This document shows positions 1-5,479 of a DNA stretch of 6,291 nt, piece after piece. Under the pieces are notes generated by a model that had not been told where the DNA came from, did not search any database, and was given only the letters and a program-made list of their open reading frames with translations. The position numbers and the translations under genes were made by a program. The stretch's first letter is position 1; each line of letters opens with the position of its first letter. The DNA is taken from NCBI GenBank assembly GCA_050115555.1, contig JASFQI010000302.1:1-6291 (forward strand), read 5' to 3'. This DNA is from JASFQI01 sp050115555 (GTDB lineage: Bacteria > Desulfobacterota > DSM-4660 > Desulfatiglandales > HGW-15).

Positions 1-534
1 GGGGCCAAGGACTTCGCCCGGTATCGACCCCTGATTACTGGAAAGGAGAGCCTCATCCAGGCGGCCCACAAAGAAGAAACGAATGTCACCCTGGCCCTGA
101 CCGGCCGGGGCGAAATCGTGGGTGCAGGCATCCTGGAGTTCCCCGCGTCGAACGAACGTTGGCACCGGGTCGGGGAGCGGGCGATGATGGAGGTCTCCGT
201 CATCGAAATCGATCGCGCATGGCGTGGGGCGGGCATGGCGGAAGCCATTTTGCGCCTCCTCCTGGAACACCCCCGCTGCGAGGAGCGTATCATTTACATG
301 GTCGGCTACTCCTGGACGTGGGACATGGAGGGCCAGGGACTATCCACCATGGCTTACCGGGACATGCTCATCCGCCTGTTTTCCCGGCAGGGATTCCGGA
401 TCTTTCAGACCAACGAACCCAATGTGATGCTCCGGCCCGAAAACGTGTTCATGGCCAGAATCGGAGCGTATGTTTCAGGAGACACCCGGGAGCGATTCAA
501 GAAGGTCCGCTTTGACATGGATCGCTATGCCTGA
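1..534 (+). CDS. AcuA-like GNAT N-acetyltransferase (5' end cut by window)
   Basis: The frame is open from base 1 to the TGA at 532-534, giving 177 visible residues; about 30 N-terminal residues are probably missing if the protein has the usual AcuA length of about 210. The GNAT acetyl-CoA signature RGAGMA is at visible residues 75-80, after a beta strand ending VSVIEIDRAW. The C-terminal half closely follows what I remember of Bacillus subtilis AcuA: an aromatic YSWTWDMEG segment (about 103-111), a YRDM helix (119-122), and an ENVFMARIG motif (147-155) followed by a short charged tail. In B. subtilis AcuA acetylates a lysine of acetyl-CoA synthetase and inactivates it. That role is family knowledge, and no acetyl-CoA synthetase gene is visible here. 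The protein is cytoplasmic, with no membrane segment or signal peptide in the visible part. The assignment to GNAT is firm; AcuA-like is likely; the target protein is unknown. Confidence 0.82.
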   Translation, partial: GAKDFARYRPLITGKESLIQAAHKEETNVTLALTGRGEIVGAGILEFPASNERWHRVGERAMMEVSVIEIDRAWRGAGMAEAILRLLLEHPRCEERIIYMVGYSWTWDMEGQGLSTMAYRDMLIRLFSRQGFRIFQTNEPNVMLRPENVFMARIGAYVSGDTRERFKKVRFDMDRYA

Positions 535-584
535 GAACCGAAAATGCCATGCGACCCCATCACCCCTTTCCGTTTTCAGGGATG

Positions 585-614
585 AATTCGCAATCCCGAG
601 GACGGGATCGAATT
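585..614 (+). other. Imperfect hairpin between acetyltransferase and kinase genes
   Basis: AATTCG (585-590) and ATCCCG (593-598) pair with CGGGAT (603-608) and CGAATT (609-614). This makes a 6+6 bp stem with a CA bulge at 591-592 and a 4-nt AGGA loop. The right arm ends 16 nt before the kinase ATG. Only a short, interrupted T-run follows, so it is a poor classical terminator. It could be a weak terminator for the upstream gene, a leader structure of the kinase mRNA, or a DNA operator half-site pair. The 535-630 gap contains no gene and I see no convincing -35/-10 pair. Confidence 0.5.
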
Positions 615-630
615 TGTGTAAAGGAAACCC

Positions 631-2355
631 ATGACTGAAGCGCACCCCCCTCAGGCACTGAAAAACAACGAGACCCTGCTGCGGACCCGGGCGTTCACGA
701 TCATTGGCGTATCCATCCTTCCCATGCTCCTCATCAGTGCGTTGATCCTGTACCAGTTCCACCGCTCGTACCAGGAAAAAGCCTATGCTCACCTTGGAAC
801 GATCGTCAAGAAGCACAAGCTGAACATCGACTGCTTCCTGGGGGAAAAATCCGGGGACATCCGTTTTCTCGCACGAACCTTCCGCTTCGAGGAACTGAGC
901 GACGAATCGTTCCTTCAGGACCGGCTGGAGACCCTTCAGCAGGAGTTCGACAATGCCTTTGTGGACCTTGGCCTCGTGAACGGCCAGGGCGTACAGGTTG
1001 CCTACTCCGGGCCGTTCAAGCTGGGGAGGGCGGTCTACGCGGACGCCGACTGGTTCCGGCAGGCCATGACCCGCAAGTTCGTGGTGAGCGATGTCTTTCT
1101 GGGGCTTCGGGGGCTTCCTCACTTTATCGTGGCTGTGAGAGAGAACACGAACGGCCAGGACTGGGTCCTTCGCTCCACCATCGACTTCGTCAAGTTCAAC
1201 AATCTGGTGGAGAGCATCCGGATCGGCAAGACCGGATTTGCCTTCATTCTGAACAAGGACGGCGAGCTCCAGACCACGCTTCCCCGCAACGTACACCTGG
1301 AGTCCGTGCCGTACCGGGAGTTCATGGAGCAGCACCGCGCCGAGCCCGACCCGGATCGCGTCTACATTGCCCAGCGCGAGGACAAGGAAGGCAACGATTT
1401 CCTCTACGTGGGGATGTTTCTCAAGGGCGGCGAATGGCTGCTCGTCTACCGTCAGACCACATCGGATGCCTTTTCAGACTTCCACCGGGCCGTGCGCGTG
1501 ACCCTGGCCATTCTCCTTCTGGGTATGATCGCTGTGATCAGCACCTCCTTCGCCGTCTCCAGGCGCACCGCCTACCGCTTCGCCGAAGTGGACATGGAAA
1601 GGCAGCTGATGAATGAGCAGATCGTGGAGACCGGCAAGCTGGCTTCCGTGGGGGAGCTAGCCGCCGGCATCGCTCACGAGATCAACAACCCCGTCGCCAT
1701 CATGGTGGAAGAGGCCGGCTGGATCGAAGACCTCCTCGAGGAAGAGGAGTTTCAGGAGGGGGAAAACCTGGAGGAGTTCCACCGGGCGCTGACCCAGATT
1801 CGAACCCAGGGGCTCCGCTGCAAGGAAATCACCCATAAGCTCCTTAGCTTCGCACGAAAGACAGAGAGCCGCATCAAGGAGTTCCAGGTCAACGACGTGC
1901 TCCAGGAGCTGGTGGACCTCTCGGAACAGCGGGCCAAGTACGGCAAGGTGACCATTGAGACGTCGTTTCAGGATGACCTTCCCCTGATTCAGGCCTCGGA
2001 GACGGAGATACAGCAGGTCCTGCTGAATGTCATCAACAATTCGATTGACGCCATGGAAAAGGAAGGAGGCAATCTCTTCCTTCGCAGTCGTCTGGTGGAC
2101 ACGAACGTGATCGTAGACGTGATCGACACAGGCCCCGGCATCCCCAAATCCAATCTGGGCCGTATCTTCGACCCCTTCTTCACCACGAAACCCGTGGGCA
2201 AGGGAACAGGGCTGGGGCTCTCCATCTGCTACGGCATTGTCAAGAAAATGGGCGGGGACATCCAGGTGGAAAGCCGGGTGGGATCGGGCACGACCTTTCA
2301 CATTGTCCTCCCTTTGCCCAAGGAGAAAGAGGAAGACACCTCCACCGAATCCTGA
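631..2355 (+). CDS. Membrane sensor histidine kinase with periplasmic dCache-like domain
   Basis: This 574-residue inner-membrane two-component kinase has TM1 at about residues 22-43 and TM2 at about 288-309, enclosing a periplasmic region of about 240 residues. That region looks like a double Cache (PDC) sensor: YADADWFRQAM (136-146) and SDVFLGLRGLPHF (153-165) in the first lobe, IGKTGFAFILNKDGE (198-212) in the second. The cytoplasmic part is a HisKA domain with the phospho-acceptor H349 in GIAHEINNP, then a HATPase_c domain with an N box (N466, N470, D473), G1 box DTGPGIP (499-505), F box FDPFFTTK (513-520) and G2 box GKGTGLGL (523-530). All catalytic motifs are intact. Only about 26 residues separate TM2 from the HisKA region, too few for a HAMP domain, so signals probably pass through a direct coiled linker as in DctB-type kinases. 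Cache kinases usually bind small organic acids, amino acids or similar ligands; the ligand here is unknown. The ATG follows a modest AAGGA at 620-624. The first receiver gene begins 44 nt after the stop. Confidence 0.95.
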   Translation: MTEAHPPQALKNNETLLRTRAFTIIGVSILPMLLISALILYQFHRSYQEKAYAHLGTIVKKHKLNIDCFLGEKSGDIRFLARTFRFEELSDESFLQDRLETLQQEFDNAFVDLGLVNGQGVQVAYSGPFKLGRAVYADADWFRQAMTRKFVVSDVFLGLRGLPHFIVAVRENTNGQDWVLRSTIDFVKFNNLVESIRIGKTGFAFILNKDGELQTTLPRNVHLESVPYREFMEQHRAEPDPDRVYIAQREDKEGNDFLYVGMFLKGGEWLLVYRQTTSDAFSDFHRAVRVTLAILLLGMIAVISTSFAVSRRTAYRFAEVDMERQLMNEQIVETGKLASVGELAAGIAHEINNPVAIMVEEAGWIEDLLEEEEFQEGENLEEFHRALTQIRTQGLRCKEITHKLLSFARKTESRIKEFQVNDVLQELVDLSEQRAKYGKVTIETSFQDDLPLIQASETEIQQVLLNVINNSIDAMEKEGGNLFLRSRLVDTNVIVDVIDTGPGIPKSNLGRIFDPFFTTKPVGKGTGLGLSICYGIVKKMGGDIQVESRVGSGTTFHIVLPLPKEKEEDTSTES

Positions 2356-2386
2356 ACGGGATGCGGTGGTGAAGGATGGAAGCGCT

Positions 2387-2391
2387 GGGAG
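2387..2391 (+). promoter_or_regulatory. Ribosome-binding site that decides the first receiver start
   Basis: GGGAG lies 8 nt upstream of the ATG at 2400. The alternative in-frame ATG at 2376 has AAGG directly abutting it with no spacer, and would add eight residues not expected ahead of a receiver domain. The 2400 start is therefore preferred. Confidence 0.65.
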
Positions 2392-2399
2392 CACCAACC

Positions 2400-2783
2400 A
2401 TGAAGAAAGAGGAAAGGCTCATTCGACTTCTCCTGGTGGACGACGAAGCCGGCTTCGTGCAGGTCATGGAGAAGCGCATGGGCAAGCGAAACATTAAAGT
2501 CACCTCCGCCACGAGCGGGACTCAGGCCATACAGGTCCTTCGAAGGAACGACTTCGACGTGGCCGTCCTGGATCTGAAGATGGAGGACATGGACGGAATC
2601 GAGGTGCTGAAGGTGTTTCAAAAAATGGCCCCGGAAATGCCTGTGATCATGCTCACAGGCCACGGGTCCGCAGTGGCCGCGGAAGAGGGCATCGCTCTCG
2701 GGGCCTGCGACTACTTGACGAAACCTTGCAGCCTGGAAGAGCTGGTCGAGCGAGTCCGAGAGGCTGCAGCACGGAAGGGGTGA
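2400..2783 (+). CDS. Single-domain response regulator (CheY-like receiver), first of two
   Basis: This 127-residue protein is one receiver (REC) domain and nothing else. The acidic pair D14-D15 sits in LLVDDE, the phospho-acceptor is D58 in AVLDLKM, the switch threonine is T86 in VIMLTGHGS, and the conserved lysine is K108 in YLTKPC. Every residue needed for phosphorylation is present. The sequence style resembles the NtrC-type receiver subgroup, but no AAA+, HTH or enzymatic domain follows: the protein ends about 19 residues after the lysine. It lies 44 nt downstream of the kinase gene and 5 nt upstream of a second receiver gene, so it is almost certainly co-transcribed and a likely phosphotransfer partner of that kinase (inference from position). 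Its output must work through protein-protein contact or onward phosphotransfer. Start chosen from the GGGAG spacing. Confidence 0.93.
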   Translation: MKKEERLIRLLLVDDEAGFVQVMEKRMGKRNIKVTSATSGTQAIQVLRRNDFDVAVLDLKMEDMDGIEVLKVFQKMAPEMPVIMLTGHGSAVAAEEGIALGACDYLTKPCSLEELVERVREAAARKG

Positions 2784-2788
2784 TCCCG

Positions 2789-3226
2789 ATGGAAGGTTTG
2801 CAGACCCTCCTTGTAGACGATGAGATCGAGTTCCTGGACACCTTGCTCAAGCGACTGAATAAGCGTGAGCTTCAAGTCCAGGGTGTGCGCAGTGGAGAAG
2901 AGGCCCTGGCCTATCTCGAACAAAATTCGGTGGACGTGGTGGTGCTCGACGTCAAGATGCCCGGTATGGACGGTGTCCAGGTGCTTCGAGAAATCAAGAA
3001 GCGCAACCCGCTGGTGGAGGTGATCATGCTCACGGGTCACGCCAGCATGGAGGTTGCCATTGAGGGAATGGAGCTGGGGGCATTCGACTACCTCATGAAA
3101 CCGATCAACATCGACGACCTGCTCTACAAGATTCAGGATGCTTATAAAAAGAAGGCCATTCAGGAGAAAAAGATCCGACACATGGAAGATTCGGTTCGTT
3201 CGGGGAAACCTGTGGGCCAGGAGTGA
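2789..3226 (+). CDS. Single-domain response regulator, second of two, with charged C-terminal tail
   Basis: This 145-residue protein is a receiver domain with D10-D11 in LLVDDE, phospho-acceptor D54 in VVLDVKMPGMDG, T82 in VIMLTGHAS and K104 in YLMKPI, all intact. It is clearly related to the preceding receiver (same VIMLTGH, DYLxKP and LD-K-M-MDG blocks), suggesting an old tandem duplication, but the two have diverged well beyond a recent copy. About 25 extra residues after the last helix form a Lys/Glu-rich tail (KKKAIQEKKIRHMED, about 120-134) that could be a coiled or docking segment; there is no recognised output domain. The ATG at 2789 follows a strong GGAAGGGG (2773-2780) by 8 nt, located inside the end of the preceding gene, so translation of the two receivers is probably coupled. 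An upstream extension with poor coding character is rejected. Confidence 0.93.
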   Translation: MEGLQTLLVDDEIEFLDTLLKRLNKRELQVQGVRSGEEALAYLEQNSVDVVVLDVKMPGMDGVQVLREIKKRNPLVEVIMLTGHASMEVAIEGMELGAFDYLMKPINIDDLLYKIQDAYKKKAIQEKKIRHMEDSVRSGKPVGQE

Positions 3227-3316
3227 CATGGTGTTTTCGGGAAACAGCTCAATTGAGACTTCGTAATCGATCGGGTTTCGGGAAGTGCATTCTTTGAAAA
3301 GGAGGGGCTGAAGAAG
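3227..3316 (+). promoter_or_regulatory. Intergenic gap with palindrome and direct repeat before the permease gene
   Basis: This 90-nt gap separates the signalling genes from the transport genes. It contains a perfect 10-bp palindrome CTCAATTGAG at 3248-3257 and two copies of TTTCGGGAA at 3235-3243 and 3276-3284, with a 41-nt period. The first copy is also flanked by GTTT and AAAC, giving a small hairpin at 3233-3245. The region is more AT-rich than its surroundings, as expected for a control region. I find no convincing sigma70 or sigma54 promoter and no terminator. It could hold a second promoter with operator sites for the permease genes, but this is inference. Confidence 0.35.
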
Positions 3317-4621
3317 ATGAAGTTCTTGAAACAGTGGGGTCATTTCATGATGATGGGCGCTCGCGCCCACGCGAGGTGGGAGCTTGACGTCTCCAGGACC
3401 ATTCTCGGGGACCGCAAGCGTCTCCTTATCCTGGGGCTGCTGATGGTGCCCGTCCTTCTTGGCGGAATCGCGTTTGCTGATCAGATCGGCGAGGCGCTTC
3501 CCGACGTGCTGGGCGGGAAAAAGGCGTACACACCGGCCTTCTACTCCGGCGGCATCTTCGTGGTATCTATTCTTATCGGGCTCGTGGCCGGCCTGATCAC
3601 CGGGTGCATCGGCGCCGGTGGCGGGTTCGTCATCGCACCGGCCCTGATGAGTGCGGGAATCAAGGGCATCCTGGCAGTGGGAACGGACCTCTTTCACATC
3701 TTTGCCAAGGCCATCATGGGGAGCGTCATCCACCGCAAGCTGGGGAATGTATCCGTGCCCCTGGCCGCTGTGTTTCTGATCGGGGCCATTCTGGGCGCCA
3801 CAGGCGGCGGCTTGATCAATCGGGTCCTTTACGAGATCAACCCGGTGCTGAGTGATGCCTTCATCACGACGATCTACTCCCTCATGCTGGGATTTCTGGG
3901 CATTTACGCCATGACCGATTTTCTCAAGGCGCGCAAGGCCGGGCGCCAGGCCGCGCCTCACGGCGGCGGAGACGCTCACGGCGGCAAAACAGAGGGAGCG
4001 GAGCTGGGCAATCTTCCTCAAAAAATCCAGAGGGTCAATGTGCCCCCCATGATTCGGTTCGACCACGACTTCACTCCGGGAGGCCGGAGCATTTCCTGGA
4101 TCTTTCTGGTCATGAGCGGCGGTCTCGTGGGACTCACGGCCGGGATCATGGGCGTAGGCGGCGGGTTCCTGACCTTCCCCATCTTCGTGTACATGCTGGG
4201 GGTCTCCTCCATGACCACCGTGGGAACGGACATCTTCCAGATCATCTTCACGGCCGGGTACGCCTCCATCAGCCAGTACGCCATCTACGGTTTCATCTTT
4301 TACACACTGGCCATGGGCATGCTCCTGGGCTCCCTTCTGGGCATCCAAATCGGGGCCATGGTGACCAAGGTGGTCCCCGGCATCGTGATCCGTGGATTTT
4401 ACGCCATGGCGGTGCTCGCCGGGTTCGTGAACCGCATCTTTGCCCTCCCCGGCAAGCTTGGTGAAATCGAGGTGATCACCATCAGCAAGCAGACCGGGGC
4501 TGTTCTCGACAGCATCGGCGTGTGGGCCTTCTTCCTGGTGATCGGAGGGTTCGGCGTCTGGGTCTTGAGCACGTTCTTCAGGAACATTTCGGTCCTGAAG
4601 GGGGAGGAGGTGTCATCATGA
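3317..4621 (+). CDS. TauE/SafE-family anion permease (sulfite exporter family)
   Basis: This 434-residue polytopic inner-membrane protein shows the internal duplication typical of TauE/SafE. A GLITGCIGAGGGF motif (92-104), followed by GILAVGTDLFHIF (117-129), is mirrored by LTAGIMGVGGGF (273-284) followed by TTVGTDIFQIIF (300-311). Members move small anions such as sulfite, sulfoacetate or related organosulfur compounds; the substrate here cannot be told from sequence. Ahead of the core are about 35 polar residues with an amphipathic look (MKFLKQWGHFMMMGARAHAR at 1-20) and a hydrophobic segment at about 36-53, giving a longer N-terminus than the usual 250-300-residue family members. A hydrophilic loop at about 205-258 joins the halves and contains a His/Gly-rich stretch. 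The ATG follows AAGGAGG at 3299-3305 by 11 nt, a slightly long spacing. The stop overlaps the next start (ATGA), so the partner protein is translationally coupled. Confidence 0.88.
   Translation: MKFLKQWGHFMMMGARAHARWELDVSRTILGDRKRLLILGLLMVPVLLGGIAFADQIGEALPDVLGGKKAYTPAFYSGGIFVVSILIGLVAGLITGCIGAGGGFVIAPALMSAGIKGILAVGTDLFHIFAKAIMGSVIHRKLGNVSVPLAAVFLIGAILGATGGGLINRVLYEINPVLSDAFITTIYSLMLGFLGIYAMTDFLKARKAGRQAAPHGGGDAHGGKTEGAELGNLPQKIQRVNVPPMIRFDHDFTPGGRSISWIFLVMSGGLVGLTAGIMGVGGGFLTFPIFVYMLGVSSMTTVGTDIFQIIFTAGYASISQYAIYGFIFYTLAMGMLLGSLLGIQIGAMVTKVVPGIVIRGFYAMAVLAGFVNRIFALPGKLGEIEVITISKQTGAVLDSIGVWAFFLVIGGFGVWVLSTFFRNISVLKGEEVSS
3957..3985 (+). repeat. In-frame 11-bp direct repeat in the permease loop
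   Basis: CTCACGGCGGC occurs at 3957-3967 and again at 3975-3985, an 18-nt (six-codon) period. It encodes the His/Gly-rich stretch HGGGDAHGG in the hydrophilic loop between the two permease halves. It is probably a small slippage duplication in a tolerant linker. Confidence 0.7.
4601..4610 (+). promoter_or_regulatory. Strong ribosome-binding site for the coupled membrane protein
   Basis: GGGGAGGAGG lies inside the last codons of the permease gene and ends 7 nt before the ATG at 4618. It supports starting the next gene at 4618 (or at the adjoining ATG at 4621) and rejects upstream in-frame starts inside the permease gene. Confidence 0.75.
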
Positions 4622-5301
4622 TGGCCAACAAGAAGGAATTCACCCGGGGGTTTGTGCTGATCCTGTTCTTTCTGGTCATTCTGGGGGTCATGTTCTCTCC
4701 CATCTTCAGCGGGAAGAATGCTTTGGAGTTCTCGGACGATCTCTACAACTCCATCTCCAAGGAGTCCGCCTACTACATCCCGGCCGCCAAGAAGGGCATC
4801 GAGCCCATGAGCGGTGAGACCGTGGACATCGTCCTGAATGTGGATGCGGCACAGGCCGAGAACACGGCCCTGCTTTACCGGGCTGCAGGGGCGAGCGCGG
4901 CAGTGGAAAACGATTCTCTTCGAGTGAGCGGGGACCTCGGCGCCATCCTCTCGGCATGCCTGGAGGATGCAGACGCCATGTTTGCAAACAATGGCGAGGC
5001 CCTCTCAAACAAATACGGTCATGACGCCAGGCAGGCCCTGTTCAACTGGTGGTCCGCGTGCCAGGCCATGGACAAGGCCCTGAGCAAGCAGAAGCAGTTC
5101 AAGCTGGCCAAAGCCGTGGACCTGGCCAAGAAAAAGGCCGTAGAGCCGGCTTACAACTACTATGGGATCGAACCCCAAAAGATCACGGAGAGGCTGGGCA
5201 TCGTCCTCTTCTCTTTGGTCTTCTACGTGATCTACACGTTGTGGTATGGTTTCTCCATCATGTTCATGTTCGAGGGATGGGGCATGCAGCTCGAGCACTA
5301 A
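4618..5301 (+). CDS. Conserved-looking two-helix membrane protein, coupled to the TauE/SafE permease
   Basis: The function of this 227-residue protein is not recognised. A basic N-terminus (MMANKKEFTR) precedes a hydrophobic signal-anchor at about 11-30, then about 160 hydrophilic residues, then a second membrane helix at about 193-217 and a short tail. The positive-inside rule suggests both ends are cytoplasmic and the central region periplasmic. That region has an aromatic YYIP motif (52-55), an alternating segment SGETVDIVLNV (65-75) and LRVSGDLGAIL (101-111) that look like strands of a small alpha/beta fold, then helices rich in Ala/Lys (about 137-176) with a WW pair (144-145) and a YNYYGIEP motif (179-186). 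Two cysteines, C114 and C148, could be reactive or disulfide-forming. The start overlaps the permease stop by 4 nt and is followed by two hairpins, so it is the last gene of the transport unit. I believe similar proteins accompany such permeases in other sulfate reducers, but cannot verify this here. An accessory subunit or periplasmic substrate-handling partner is the best guess. Confidence 0.8.
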   Translation: MMANKKEFTRGFVLILFFLVILGVMFSPIFSGKNALEFSDDLYNSISKESAYYIPAAKKGIEPMSGETVDIVLNVDAAQAENTALLYRAAGASAAVENDSLRVSGDLGAILSACLEDADAMFANNGEALSNKYGHDARQALFNWWSACQAMDKALSKQKQFKLAKAVDLAKKKAVEPAYNYYGIEPQKITERLGIVLFSLVFYVIYTLWYGFSIMFMFEGWGMQLEH

Positions 5302-5320
5302 CCGATTTCGACCTGCTTTC

Positions 5321-5362
5321 CTCGTGCCCGCAGTGAATTCATGAACACGTCGGGCAGGCGAG
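5321..5362 (+). other. Imperfect hairpin downstream of the membrane protein gene
   Basis: CTCG (5321-5324) and TGCCCG (5325-5330) pair with CGGGCA (5351-5356) and CGAG (5359-5362), with a GG bulge. Inside, GTG (5333-5335) can pair with CAC (5346-5348) around the 8-bp palindrome TTCATGAA (5338-5345). There is no T-run, so it is not a terminator by itself. It may stabilise the 3' end of the mRNA or be a protein-binding palindrome. Confidence 0.4.
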
Positions 5363-5388
5363 AGTCCGGTTCGAAGTCATCCATTCAG

Positions 5389-5427
5389 AGGCCGAAGGCA
5401 CGCTTGCCCGTTGCCTTCGGCCTTTTT
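5389..5427 (+). terminator. Strong rho-independent terminator
   Basis: A perfect 12-bp stem is formed by AGGCCGAAGGCA (5389-5400) and TGCCTTCGGCCT (5412-5423) around an 11-nt loop, and is followed directly by TTTT (5424-5427). It closes the permease/membrane-protein transcript. Because only 52 nt remain before the next start codon, the next gene needs either a promoter close to or within the terminator, or partial read-through. A weak candidate is TTGCCT (5411-5416) with CATACG (5434-5439) at 17-nt spacing, which matches consensus poorly. Confidence 0.9.
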
Positions 5428-5466
5428 CCGCCCCATACGGGCCGGATTCAGTTGTCGAGATCTTTT

Positions 5467-5473
5467 GGAGGAG
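5467..5473 (+). promoter_or_regulatory. Ribosome-binding site supporting a TTG start
   Basis: GGAGGAG ends 6 nt before TTG at 5480. No ATG or GTG lies near this site in the coding frame: the first in-frame GTG/ATG pair comes about 50 codons later, inside a clearly coding stretch. This spacing is the main reason for choosing the TTG start. Confidence 0.75.
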
Positions 5474-5479
5474 ACTTCC

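Noticed and set aside
475..1335. A 286-codon open frame on the - strand
   Set aside because: It runs antisense to the kinase's periplasmic domain, has no motif, and the + strand gene there is certain.
1657..2397. A 246-codon open frame on the - strand
   Set aside because: It covers the kinase catalytic core in antisense; the H, N, G1, F and G2 boxes on the + strand settle the coding strand.
2376..2399. Upstream ATG start for the first receiver
   Set aside because: AAGG abuts the ATG with no spacing, whereas the ATG at 2400 has GGGAG at 8 nt and gives the normal receiver length.
2726..2788. N-terminal extension of the second receiver into the first receiver's gene
   Set aside because: The added residues (MQPGRAGRASP and onward) are out-of-frame readings of the preceding gene and are unlike a receiver; the ATG at 2789 has a strong site.
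3273..3288. Possible sigma54 promoter (GG...GC) before the permease gene
   Set aside because: The GG to GC spacing is off by one from the required 10 nt, and the flanking bases do not match the TGGCAC/TTGC consensus.
2711..4348. A 545-codon open frame on the - strand
   Set aside because: It is antisense to the second receiver and the permease, both of which have clear family motifs. Its translation is rich in His, Asp, Gln and Gly with no recognisable domain, as expected from the complement of GC-rich codons.
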